A stretch of 64,000 nt of DNA from Phycisphaerales bacterium (lineage in GTDB: Bacteria > Planctomycetota > Phycisphaerae > Phycisphaerales > UBA5793). The DNA lies in contig JADZAS010000021.1 in NCBI GenBank assembly GCA_020852515.1, positions 1 to 64,000 on the forward strand, in the 5' to 3' direction. Positions 33,945 to 42,186 of this stretch are shown one piece after another; position 1 is the stretch's first letter, and each line of letters begins with the position of its first letter. The position numbers and the translations under genes were made by a program. The notes under the pieces were generated by a model. The model saw only the letters and a list, made by a program, of their open reading frames with translations, did not search any database and was not told the DNA's origin.

Positions 33945-34285
33945 AGAGCGCCGCGGGCCGCTTCATTGAACACGTCAATGAACGCCGCCTGCGCATCCGC
34001 CACGTCCCCGAAGCGAGCTGCCGGCGCCCCGTCGGCGTTCGGCTCCGCCGAATCGCCCTTCGAGAGCGCCAGATTGCGCCGGTACTCGACATAAAGCAGT
34101 TGCGAAAGCCCCCGCAGCACTTCGCCGCGCAGTCGCGCCAACTCGCGCTCGGACACCGGCGTGCCGGGCGCGGCAGGGCCTGAAATCTCGCTCAGCGCCT
34201 CGAGCAGCGCTGCAAGGGCCAGGCCCGGGTCGGTTCGCGCCTTGGCGAGCCGATCCCGCGCCACCTCCACCAGGTCGAACGTCAT
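33935..34285 (-). CDS. Hypothetical protein
   Basis: Encodes 116 residues, largely helical (EVARDRLAKARTDPGLALAA, ERELARLRGEVLRGLSQLLY). No motif recognised. A GAGG ribosome site stands before the ATG. It may share the small-protein neighbourhood with the gene facing it; function unknown. Confidence 0.5.
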   Translation of the reverse strand: MTFDLVEVARDRLAKARTDPGLALAALLEALSEISGPAAPGTPVSERELARLRGEVLRGLSQLLYVEYRRNLALSKGDSAEPNADGAPAARFGDVADAQAAFIDVFNEAARGALHA

Positions 34286-34453
34286 GGTTCAACTCCTTGA
34301 GGACAACGGAATGCTGTATTCCATTAGCCGAGATCGGTCCGCCCATGCGCTAGCTTCATGAGGCTTTCGCTTACGTCGGCGGAAAGTTCTTCAACCGCCT
34401 CAGGCCGCGACTGCCCCGTCGCCTGCTCAAGAGCCACCGCCGCCCGCCACCGC

Positions 34454-35116
34454 CTACTGCCCTCGGATGATCTCGACGAGCGACTTCTCCCTCGCATCCA
34501 TCTCGATCAATCCGCCCAGCAGCATACCCACTGCGATCGCGGCGCCGGCGACGAACCCGCCGATGTGCGCCCAATTCGCCACGCCGGTGTCTTCTCCCGT
34601 CGCGCCCCAGATGTCGAACAGGAACCAGAGCAGGATCATCCAGTATGACGAGATGCAGAAGGTCACCGCGCCCCACCACAGCCCGCCGAGCCAGAAGCAC
34701 GAGATGCCGTTGAGCGGGTAGAGAATCAGAAACATCCCGACCACGCCGTTGATGGCGCCGCTGGCGCCCACGGCCGGCGCGCCGTCGATGATGTTGTGCG
34801 TCGCGGCCGCGAGCATCCCGAGCGTGAAGTACACCGCCGGGTACCACAGGTTGCCGATCTTGGCGCAGATGGCGTTGCCGAACACCCAGAGAAAGAGCAT
34901 GTTGCCGATGAGGTGCAGCAAGTCGGCGTGCACGAACACGTGGCCCAGCAGCCCGCCGATCGACCAGCCGTCAAGGATCATCGGCCCGACCCACCCCGCC
35001 GCATCCTCGCCCTGAATCATCATGAGCACGAACACGAGCGACGTGACGCCGATGATGGCAAAGTTCGCCACCGGCCACCGGCTCATCGGGACATCAACCT
35101 GGTAGGGGATGATCAT
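34454..35116 (-). CDS. Rhomboid-family intramembrane serine protease
   Basis: Encodes 220 residues from the ATG at 35116, preceded by GGAGCG; a longer in-frame start is less likely. Six or so membrane spans are visible. The catalytic serine is in VGASGAINGVVG and the histidine in NWAHIGGFVAGAA; the conserved GHVFVHADLLHLIGNMLFLW segment is typical. It cleaves substrates within the membrane. Confidence 0.88.
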   Translation of the reverse strand: MIIPYQVDVPMSRWPVANFAIIGVTSLVFVLMMIQGEDAAGWVGPMILDGWSIGGLLGHVFVHADLLHLIGNMLFLWVFGNAICAKIGNLWYPAVYFTLGMLAAATHNIIDGAPAVGASGAINGVVGMFLILYPLNGISCFWLGGLWWGAVTFCISSYWMILLWFLFDIWGATGEDTGVANWAHIGGFVAGAAIAVGMLLGGLIEMDAREKSLVEIIRGQ

Positions 35117-35246
35117 CGCCGCGCTCCCGTCGGTGCAAGTCAGCCGCGTGTCGGTCGAGGCTCCGACATGATACCGCACCAACTATGCTCATGGGGCCGG
35201 GCCGCGGACTCCGCGGGAGCAGTGGCGGTCGCGCAAGGCTCGGCCT

Positions 35247-35765
35247 ATGCCGATACCGTTCCCTGCCGCCGCTGAGCCCATCGGCCGTATCGCAACGAGA
35301 ATCATGCCCGACCCCGCTGAAGAATCCGCCTCCCCGACGCTGCTCGAGCAACACCTCGCCGCCTGCGACGACGCCTGCCCGATGTGCGGCTACAACCTCC
35401 ACAACCTGCGCGGCGACAAATGCCCCGAATGCGGCCAGGAACTGACACTCCAGATCGCCCTCGCCGAGCCGCGCATGGCGGCGTTCATCACCGGCCTCGT
35501 CGGCTTGGCCGCGGGCGCCGGCTTCTGCGGCTTCGCGCTGATCATCACGATCATCGAGTCGCTCATGTACGATTACTGGGATTGGGGCGACACGAGCATG
35601 CTCGCCATTGGAGCAGTTGCTTTCACGTTCGTCGTGATCGTCTGGTGTCGCCGATCCGCAAGAATTCGGAGGATGAGTTCATCCAGCCGCTGGAAATTCG
35701 CGGTCGGAGCGTGGCTGCTTCCAATCCTCGCTGTCGCGCTATTTGCCCTGATCGCCTGGTGGTGA
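35247..35765 (+). CDS. Zinc-ribbon membrane protein
   Basis: Encodes 172 residues (or 153 from the ATG at 35304). A double CxxC zinc ribbon (CPMCGYNLHNLRGDKCPECG) is followed by three hydrophobic segments. This arrangement is common in planctomycetes, especially Phycisphaerae, and helps suggest the host group. Function unknown. Confidence 0.75.
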   Translation: MPIPFPAAAEPIGRIATRIMPDPAEESASPTLLEQHLAACDDACPMCGYNLHNLRGDKCPECGQELTLQIALAEPRMAAFITGLVGLAAGAGFCGFALIITIIESLMYDYWDWGDTSMLAIGAVAFTFVVIVWCRRSARIRRMSSSSRWKFAVGAWLLPILAVALFALIAWW

Positions 35766-35985
35766 TGTGCCACATCTAGGGAGGCTGTCATTGGTCGGTG
35801 CCCGCATCGCGCCCTTCCGTGACTCCGCGGCGAGCCTCGCGCCACCATCGCCAACCCATCACCGATGCGGGCGCTCGTCGCCCTCGCGGCCAACGCGGGC
35901 ATTCGCCGTACCTGACCTTGACCGAACAGGACTCGGTCATAGAGTGAACCCCGGATCAGGCGTGCTCAATCACTGGAGGCGGCCC

Positions 35986-36810
35986 GTGGCAATCCCGAAG
36001 CGAGTAACCGAGCGCATCGTAAAGCATCTCAAGCCGTACCAGGCGATCCTCCAGCAGCAGAAGGCAAGAGACGTATCCGAAGCCGACACGGTCACGATCG
36101 TCAAGGACATACTCAGCGACATCTTCGGCTACGACAAGTACGCCGAACTTACGAGCGAGCATTGCGTGCGCGGCACCTACTGCGACCTCGCGGTGAAAGT
36201 CGATGGCAAACTGTGCTTCCTGCTCGAAGTCAAAGCCATCGGGCTGGAACTGCGCGATGCGCACGTGAAGCAGGCCATCGACTACGCGTCGAACCAGGGA
36301 TGCGAGTGGGTTGTGCTGACCAACGGCGTCGAGTGGTGTCTCTACCACGTTCTGTTCCGCAAGCCGATCGACAAGCAGGAAGTCGCCCGCATCGACCTCA
36401 CCGCCGTGAGCGCCAAGAGCGCGAGCGACCTTGAACGGCTGTACCTCCTGACCCGCGAAGGCCTGAGCAAGAGTGCCCTGGCGGAGTACCGCGATCGGAA
36501 GGATGCGACGAGCCGATTCATGCTCGCCGCGATTCTTCTCAACTCGCCGGCGATCATCAGCGAGATCAAACGCAGCATCCGCCGAATCAGCGGCCTCAAC
36601 ATCGAACCCGATCTGATCTCCAAAATGCTTCGCGAGGAAGTGATCAAGCGAGAGACGATCGAAGGCGACCAGGCCGAAAGCGCCGGTCGCCGCGTGCACC
36701 GCGACAAGAATTCGAAGCGGCAGAATTCAAAGCCGACCGCGCCCGAAGGGGCATCGGCTGCGCCCACGCGAGAATCGATAGGGCATGTGGTACCCTCGAT
36801 ACCGGCATAG
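35986..36810 (+). CDS. Type I restriction R-subunit N-terminal-like (HSDR_N) nuclease-domain protein
   Basis: Encodes 274 residues from the GTG at 35986, which has a GGAGG site 7-11 bases upstream. CDLAVKVDGKLCFLLEVKAIG carries D67, E81 and K83, the PD-(D/E)XK set of the HSDR_N family; QAIDYASNQGCEWVVLTNGVEWCLY is the conserved following segment. There is no helicase part and no modification or specificity subunit nearby, so it is a stand-alone protein. The C-terminus is charged and disordered. Possibly a defence or DNA-handling gene. Confidence 0.8.
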   Translation: MAIPKRVTERIVKHLKPYQAILQQQKARDVSEADTVTIVKDILSDIFGYDKYAELTSEHCVRGTYCDLAVKVDGKLCFLLEVKAIGLELRDAHVKQAIDYASNQGCEWVVLTNGVEWCLYHVLFRKPIDKQEVARIDLTAVSAKSASDLERLYLLTREGLSKSALAEYRDRKDATSRFMLAAILLNSPAIISEIKRSIRRISGLNIEPDLISKMLREEVIKRETIEGDQAESAGRRVHRDKNSKRQNSKPTAPEGASAAPTRESIGHVVPSIPA

Positions 36811-36882
36811 CCGGTAGTCACCGTCGCCATCGTCACTCGCCGTCATAGATCGGCCGAAGGCCTTAGCCGGATCCAACTCGAC

Positions 36883-37218
36883 ATGCTATCTGAAGTTTAC
36901 GTCGTCACTCTGTTCCTTGCCTCGCTTGCGAACTACGATTACTACAAGACTTCGGGCAGCATTGGATTGAGGCCATTCGGCATCCTCGAATTACCGTATG
37001 AACTCGCTGGATTCGGTGCCTGGATTCTGATTGCGCTGCTGTTCGTCGCGGGTTTTTTTGCGCTACCGTGGTGGGTACCGCCTCTGGCTGTCTTTGGGTG
37101 CGCCGGATTCGCTGGCTATGTCTATTGGCGGGTGCCTCTGAGCGCAACGTACGCCATCGTGGGTTTCCCACTGGCGGTCATAGGCGCGATTGCATTCGTG
37201 GCGATTGCTTTTTTTTAG
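36883..37218 (+). CDS. Small membrane protein
   Basis: Encodes 111 residues with three to four hydrophobic spans (GAWILIALLFVAGFFALPWW, AIVGFPLAVIGAIAFVAIAF). No family recognised. Base composition is less GC-rich than the neighbours, which fits acquisition from elsewhere. Confidence 0.5.
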   Translation: MLSEVYVVTLFLASLANYDYYKTSGSIGLRPFGILELPYELAGFGAWILIALLFVAGFFALPWWVPPLAVFGCAGFAGYVYWRVPLSATYAIVGFPLAVIGAIAFVAIAFF

Positions 37219-37336
37219 TGCAGGAACTCATGTTGGGCTAGCCGAGTTCTCACACGCGCGGACGACGACGCTGGCGACTGACCGCACATCGAGCGAGGAG
37301 TAACACATAACAAATCACGACAATCAACGCCGATGG

Positions 37337-37987
37337 GTGAACGATTACTTCAAAGACAGCATCGAAGTGTATACGATCCCGTGTATCCGTCGGTTGCGCG
37401 ATGAGATTCGACCGGACGAACAAGGACTGCAGGGATGTACCGTCGCGCTTGCACTGGCCACCTTCGCAGTTCTGGACCTCTTTGGGTTCTTGCTCCGCCC
37501 TGATTCAGATGCCGTTAAGACCGAAGCTCGGAAGAACCTTGAGTTTATCTTCACTCGCTGCGAAACTCTGTTTGAGCCGCAACTGGATGAAGCGGTTGCG
37601 GAACTCTTGATTCTGGTGTTCCGACACGGAGTCGTTCATCAGTATTTTGCCAAGAGCGCCGGGCTGGCAAGGGAGGGAAACCGACTTCCGCTGGTCACTC
37701 AGACTACCAACGGCCGACGACAAACCCCGATTCTGAATGTTGATGCGCTGGCAACTTCTACGATCGAATTCTCGGAGAAGGTGAAAAAGCACCTACTCGC
37801 TTCCGGAAACGAAATAGAACTCTCTCGCTTCTGCGGACGGCTTCGATCGCTGCTTCAAGAGGATCGGTGCGCATTACAGCGGTGCATGACATGTGAGTCT
37901 CGACTCCTGATGGTCGATATTCAGCACGCCACCCTCGGTCCCCCGTTGTCACACTCGATGGAACCCGAGCTGCCTCCCATTGGCTAA
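37337..37987 (+). CDS. Hypothetical protein in accessory patch
   Basis: Encodes 216 residues from a GTG. Helical throughout (VALALATFAVLDLFGFLLRP, EKVKKHLLASGNEIELSRF), with no recognised motif. GC content is lower than in the chromosomal neighbours. Its stop codon lies in GGCTAAC, 27 bp before a short hairpin and the first copy of the ~59-bp flanking repeat, so it borders that unit. Confidence 0.5.
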   Translation: MNDYFKDSIEVYTIPCIRRLRDEIRPDEQGLQGCTVALALATFAVLDLFGFLLRPDSDAVKTEARKNLEFIFTRCETLFEPQLDEAVAELLILVFRHGVVHQYFAKSAGLAREGNRLPLVTQTTNGRRQTPILNVDALATSTIEFSEKVKKHLLASGNEIELSRFCGRLRSLLQEDRCALQRCMTCESRLLMVDIQHATLGPPLSHSMEPELPPIG

Positions 37988-38014
37988 CATGAAGCCGGTA
38001 GGTCAGCGCGTCGG

Positions 38015-38073
38015 TCAGGTGGAACCTGACAGTTAGGCGTGTGTCGGAGCCGCGCCCGGCCGCGTGATTTGGC
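38015..38073. repeat. ~59-bp direct repeat, copy A
   Basis: Begins with a small hairpin (TCAGGT...ACCTGA) and continues through GGCGTG.GTCGGAGC.GCGCC.GGCCGCGTGA.TTGGC. It matches 39792-39851 with about six mismatches in the last 43 bases and the same hairpin. The two copies flank the nuclease-like gene pair. Confidence 0.75.
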
Positions 38074-38150
38074 CAGCTCGCCGTCTGACCTTCGACGCCG
38101 CTCGGCACATCCTCGCGTCAGCGGATGGTGATGGCGGGGGACCTCCGCTC

Positions 38151-38855
38151 TTACTCTCCGGACCAGATCCCCTGTATCCGTTGCGCCACACGGTCAATGC
38201 TTTCGAGCGACGAAAGATCGAACAGCGGAACCGGCGCTCCGCTCTTGAGCACGCGGAAACTCACGCGGCGATCCACGGCCTTCTGCCTGCTGCGCGACTT
38301 CTTGACCACCGCTCGCGTTACGGTGGGCTGATCCGGTCGATCAAGATCGAAGGCGGCGATGATCCTGCGAAGCATGTAGCGAGCCAACCAGTCATCGGCC
38401 CGGATGGGATCGTGCTTGGGCCCAACCGTCCAGTCGCCAATCACGGCATACTGCAGATGGGGCTCGAACTTCTCTCTCTTCGGGTCGTGCAACTTCAATT
38501 TTACGGCAAGCAGTCGGCCGCTCAGCTGCACCGGAGTCTTGCCGCCCTTCTTGGGAGTGCTCTCTTCGTCGATCTCTTCCTCCTCGTCATCTTCCATCTC
38601 CTCGTCTTCCTGCGAGAGGTCGTCGATCAGGCTCGGCTCAAAGAGTTGGCCGAAGAAACTCCTGGCAATGGTCCGCGATCCGTCTCGCGACACTTTGGCT
38701 GGAAACCCGCCGATGGCGACAAAGGGCACGGGCTCCGCCTGCAGCGCATCACGAAGCGCCACGTAGAGTCGGCCCACTTCTTTGTACAGGTGATGTACGC
38801 TGCTTATCGTCGAGTGTACAGCAACCGCAAACTCTTCGCGCGTGAGATCAGTCAT
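38151..38855 (-). CDS. Hypothetical partner of the nuclease-like gene
   Basis: Encodes 234 residues. An acidic linker (EDEEMEDDEEEEIDEES) divides an N-terminal helical part from a C-terminal part with conserved-looking basic residues (VVKKSRSRQKAVDRRVSFRV). No family recognised. Its start overlaps the stop of the PD-(D/E)XK gene by 8 bp, so they are one unit. Confidence 0.55.
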   Translation of the reverse strand: MTDLTREEFAVAVHSTISSVHHLYKEVGRLYVALRDALQAEPVPFVAIGGFPAKVSRDGSRTIARSFFGQLFEPSLIDDLSQEDEEMEDDEEEEIDEESTPKKGGKTPVQLSGRLLAVKLKLHDPKREKFEPHLQYAVIGDWTVGPKHDPIRADDWLARYMLRRIIAAFDLDRPDQPTVTRAVVKKSRSRQKAVDRRVSFRVLKSGAPVPLFDLSSLESIDRVAQRIQGIWSGE

Positions 38856-39765
38856 CGCTACTCTTTCTGAATCTGAACTGTGTAAGTTGGCTCATTGATC
38901 GCATCCGCTCGGCGAGTGGCGTCTTCATGAATACACCCAGCGATCGTCGGGATGGCTCGAACTGCCATCCTTTCACAGCCGTCGCACGGCGCGAGCCTTT
39001 AAGAGCATCCCAGCGTTCATTCTGCCCGCTCGCGCCGAGCCTCCATCGCTTCAATGGCCTGCATGCGGTCGCGGTCGTTCGATTCATCGAGTGAATGCCG
39101 CAGTATGCATCGAGACCGGCGTATTCAAGGTAATCCCGCAGCGGCCAAGCCCAATGGCTGCCGCGGTCTTCGATCAAATGCAGCAGACGGTGAAGCCGTT
39201 GCCATGTCAGGATGCGCAGGTCGGCGCGCGGCGGGGCAAGCTTGACCGAGGCGCGGAACTCCCGCATGCACCTTCGCAACCGTCGCTCATCCACAATGTA
39301 GAGGAACCGAAGACGCGCGTTCTGTACGGCCCGTGTCAGCCCTGCCTCGGAAGCCCAGCCGCCGTTGCACAGGTCTTCAATGCTCCTCACCTGCCGGCAG
39401 AGTTGATCTGCCAGCGCGAGCGGGCCTTCGCCGGTCGCGTCCGTTTCCGCCACAGCGTGATCGTGCTTTCCACTGCGATATTTCGCTTCAATCACAACGA
39501 TGTGATTCCCGATGCGCAGAATCAGGTCGGGCTCGGACCACCTGAGGCGCGGCCAGAACCAAGCCTCGGCGGGTTCGGCGGGCGCATCGAGAGCGTCAGT
39601 CGCCTCGCCCGCCGCGGTCCGGGCTTCGCTGAGCCAGTGGGCAAGGATACTTCGCGCGTTCGCAAACAGGAGCGTTCCAAATACAGTCGAAGTCAGCGCA
39701 TCTTCGAGCCGCTGAGGTTCGGGGATGTGCTCCGCCAGTTTGCCTCGGAGAATTGCGTGAAGCAT
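38848..39765 (-). CDS. PD-(D/E)XK nuclease-like protein
   Basis: Encodes 305 residues from the ATG at 39765; longer readings run through the flanking repeat. SEPDLILRIGNHIVVIEAKY holds D80, E93 and K95, a clear PD-(D/E)XK core, and the early helix LEDALTSTVFGTLLF fits the fold's first helix. The rest (ALADQLCRQVRSIEDLCNGG) is helical. Family uncertain; possibly a restriction-type or defence nuclease acting with the coupled 234-residue partner. Confidence 0.65.
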   Translation of the reverse strand: MLHAILRGKLAEHIPEPQRLEDALTSTVFGTLLFANARSILAHWLSEARTAAGEATDALDAPAEPAEAWFWPRLRWSEPDLILRIGNHIVVIEAKYRSGKHDHAVAETDATGEGPLALADQLCRQVRSIEDLCNGGWASEAGLTRAVQNARLRFLYIVDERRLRRCMREFRASVKLAPPRADLRILTWQRLHRLLHLIEDRGSHWAWPLRDYLEYAGLDAYCGIHSMNRTTATACRPLKRWRLGASGQNERWDALKGSRRATAVKGWQFEPSRRSLGVFMKTPLAERMRSMSQLTQFRFRKSSDD

Positions 39766-39791
39766 GGGATCCGGAAAGCCTAGCAGGTGGT

Positions 39792-39851
39792 TCAGGTCCA
39801 GACCTGACACTTGGGCGTGCGTCGGAGCAGCGCCGGGCCGCGTGACTTGGC
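39792..39851. repeat. ~59-bp direct repeat, copy B
   Basis: Same sequence as copy A at 38015-38073, in the same orientation, with hairpin TCAGGT-CCAG-ACCTGA. It lies just upstream of the nuclease-like gene start. Confidence 0.75.
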
Positions 39852-40009
39852 GGAACGGCTGGCCGGATTGCGCCTTCCGGGCGTTGGCCCTCGTTGCATG
39901 TTTCCACATGCGGGCGTTTCCAGCAGTCGTGGGGCGCAGACCCTCCCTCACCCTTCGATCGACTCAGGGTCTCACAGACGGTCGGGGCTCGGTGCATTTA
40001 TCATCCCCC

Positions 40010-40054
40010 TTCGTGCTCTTCGTGCTCTTCGTGCTCTTCGTGTCCTTCGTGGTC
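40010..40054. repeat. Tandem 9-bp repeat TTCGTGCTC (x5, last two variant)
   Basis: Three perfect copies of TTCGTGCTC are followed by TTCGTGTCC and TTCGTGGTC. Similar strings occur in intergenic regions of several environmental phyla. It lies upstream of the YhaM-like gene. Confidence 0.85.
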
Positions 40055-40134
40055 AACGTTCGACGCATTCGCGCGGATGACCCCACGCCTACCATGAAAC
40101 CCACGAATCCCCGATCGGAAGGCCGCCTGACCGC

Positions 40135-41121
40135 ATGTCCACGCACACGTTCATCGCTGACTTTGAGAACTCGCAGTACCTCGACGGCGTCTACTGCATC
40201 TACAACGCCCAGCTGGGTCAGACCAAGGCCGGCAAGCCGTATCTCAAGGCCCTGATCCGCGACAAGAGCGGCCAGATCGCCGCCCGCATGTGGAACATCA
40301 CCGAGCAGCAGTTCAAGTGCCTGCCCACCAACGGCTTTGTCTGGCTCGAAGGCCAGACCCAGCCCTACCAGGGCGAGCGGCAACTCATCGTCATGGACAT
40401 CCGGCCCGTCGAGGTCGCTGCCGAAGACCTGCCCAATCTTCTCCCGGCCACGACCAAAGACGTCGAGAAGATGACCGACGATCTGCTCGCGCTGCTCGAA
40501 TCGCTCAAGCACCCGGCCATCCGCGCCCTGATCAACGAGTACCTCACCGATGAGAAGCTGATGGATTCGTTCCGCGCCTCGCCCGCGGCCGTGTCGATGC
40601 ATCATGCCTATCTCGGCGGGCTGCTTGAGCACACGCTGCAGCTGTGCACGCTGGCGGATCGCATGCTGCCGCTGTATCCCAAACTCAATCGCGACCTCGT
40701 CATCGCCGGGCTGTTCCTGCACGACCTGGCCAAGTGCATGGAACTGTCGTACGAGTACGGCTTCACGTACACGACCGAAGGGCAGCTCGTCGGGCACATC
40801 GTGCTCGGCTCGCTCATGCTCCAGCGCAAGGCCGATGCGGTCAAGGCGCGCGGCGGGCCGGAGCTGCCGCCCGCGGCGCTGCTCGTTCTCCACCACATCA
40901 TCCTCTCGCACCACGGCATCCCCGAGTACGGCGCGGCCAAGGTGCCCTCGACGCCCGAGGCGATTTTCGTCTCGCGCCTCGATGAACTCGACGCCAAGAC
41001 GCAGATGGGCATCGACAACGCGCGGCCGGAGGTGGGGGTGGTCACGGAGGGCGACTCGGATTTCACCGACAAGGTGTGGGCCCTGGACACCCGGCTCTAC
41101 CGCCCCGACCCGCTGGCGTAG
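40135..41121 (+). CDS. YhaM-like 3'-5' exoribonuclease (OB fold + HD domain)
   Basis: Encodes 328 residues. The N-terminal OB fold (LIRDKSGQIAARMWNITEQQ) is followed by an HD phosphohydrolase domain: HHAYLGGLLEHTLQLCTLAD, AGLFLHDLAKCMELSYEYGF and LLVLHHIILSHHG supply the metal-binding His and Asp residues. This is the YhaM layout of Gram-positive RNA/DNA exonucleases; the length agrees. Confidence 0.85.
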   Translation: MSTHTFIADFENSQYLDGVYCIYNAQLGQTKAGKPYLKALIRDKSGQIAARMWNITEQQFKCLPTNGFVWLEGQTQPYQGERQLIVMDIRPVEVAAEDLPNLLPATTKDVEKMTDDLLALLESLKHPAIRALINEYLTDEKLMDSFRASPAAVSMHHAYLGGLLEHTLQLCTLADRMLPLYPKLNRDLVIAGLFLHDLAKCMELSYEYGFTYTTEGQLVGHIVLGSLMLQRKADAVKARGGPELPPAALLVLHHIILSHHGIPEYGAAKVPSTPEAIFVSRLDELDAKTQMGIDNARPEVGVVTEGDSDFTDKVWALDTRLYRPDPLA

Positions 41122-41238
41122 GGCGACGACGAAGACCGGCGACGCTCGCCCGGCGGGCGGCACGCGGGAAATCTGCTCTGCCGACGCGAAATTCTCGCGC
41201 AATTCCGGGATTTCTTCCCACAATCCCCGCAGATCGGG

Positions 41239-41328
41239 TATATTGAGGCGAGACTCTGAGCGCCGGCCTGTGCCGGGCGCAAGAGAAGGGCGGAGGCGCC
41301 GTCGTGGGGGCCTCCGCCTTTGTTTTTG
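41239..41328 (+). ncRNA. Possible small RNA ending in a strong terminator
   Basis: A TATATT box at 41239-41244 precedes two stem-loops: GCGCCGGC/GCCGGGCGC (~41260-41280) and the terminator. No clear -35 box is seen. The arrangement would give a short two-hairpin RNA, but it may simply be the 3' end of the YhaM-like transcript. Confidence 0.25.
41289..41328 (+). terminator. Rho-independent terminator
   Basis: Perfect 9-bp stem GGCGGAGGC (41289-41297) / GCCTCCGCC (41310-41318) followed by TTTGTTTTT. It ends transcripts coming from the YhaM-like gene side, before the convergent OmpA-type gene. Confidence 0.85.
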
Positions 41329-41406
41329 CTGCCCTGGCTTTCGCTCGCGGCTTCGCCCGGCTCGGCTCCTGGCGGGCTGGCGGGCTGGCGGTGGCGGGCC
41401 GGCGGC

Positions 41407-42057
41407 TTACTGCAGCAGGACGACGACCTCGACCCGGCGGGACTGGGCCTTGTTGCCCTTGGGCTCGTTGGGCCCGAAGCCGGCGACGTACATCCGCTTG
41501 CTGTCCACGCCCTTGCTCACGAGGTAGTCCTTGACGGCCATGGCCCGCTCGCAGGCGAGGCGGTCGTTGGTCTTCCACTGGCTCTTCTTGATCGGGTCGG
41601 TGTCGGTGTGGCCGGCGATGCGGATCGTGTGGCCGGCGTACTCGCTGTTGAGCACACGGGCGACCTGGTCGAGCGACGACTTGGCCGACGACTTGAGCGT
41701 GACCTTGCCCGAGTCAAAGAGGAGATCGCCCTCCACGACGGCTGCCATCTCGCCGGGCCGCGCCTCGCCGGAGACGCCGCTGATGCCCTCGAAGCCGGTG
41801 CGCTGCGGCTGGGCCGCGGGCTTGTTCTGCAGGTCCTGGACCTGCTGGCGGTAGCGGCTGGCTTCCCCGGCCAGCTCGGAGCGTTGCCGCTCTGCGGACT
41901 GGAGCGCATCTTCGGTTTGCGCCAACTGATCGCGCAAGCCGGCGTTTTCATCCAGCAGCCGCGCGTTCTCTTCCTTGAGGCTGTTGTTGCAGCCCGTCAG
42001 AGCCATCGCCAGCGCGAGCAGCCCGGCCATTCCCATCACCCTGAAAGTGCTTCGCAT
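41407..42057 (-). CDS. OmpA-family peptidoglycan-binding lipoprotein
   Basis: Encodes 216 residues from the ATG at 42057, with AGGAA in front. A lipoprotein signal ends in LTGC (C23 region), then a short coiled coil (EENARLLDENAGLRDQLAQT) and an OmpA_C domain: LFDSGKVTLKSSAKSSLDQV, IRIAGHTDTDPIK, NDRLACERAMAVKDYLVSKG, VAGFGPNEPKGNKAQSRRVE. It should tether the outer membrane to the cell wall, implying a diderm cell. Confidence 0.9.
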   Translation of the reverse strand: MRSTFRVMGMAGLLALAMALTGCNNSLKEENARLLDENAGLRDQLAQTEDALQSAERQRSELAGEASRYRQQVQDLQNKPAAQPQRTGFEGISGVSGEARPGEMAAVVEGDLLFDSGKVTLKSSAKSSLDQVARVLNSEYAGHTIRIAGHTDTDPIKKSQWKTNDRLACERAMAVKDYLVSKGVDSKRMYVAGFGPNEPKGNKAQSRRVEVVVLLQ

Positions 42058-42186
42058 CGACCCGTTCCTTTCCTGTCTCTTGTGCGGTCTGAGTATCGTC
42101 ATTCAGGCTCGAGGTTCAACAAAGGCGCATCATCAATAGCGAATTCACCGGGCGAGTCCAGCACTGGCGCGCCGGCGGGACGGAAA

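Larger units (their letters stand above)
39766..40134. other. Gene-free stretch before the exoribonuclease gene
   Basis: The 369 bp carry copy B of the ~59-bp repeat (39792-39851) and a short tandem repeat (40010-40054). I see no credible gene. Confidence 0.5.

Noticed and set aside
36800-39860. A true integron cassette array
   Set aside because: Core-like GTTAGGC and GGCTAAC strings occur, but arms do not pair as in attC, the gene orientations are mixed and no integron integrase is seen.
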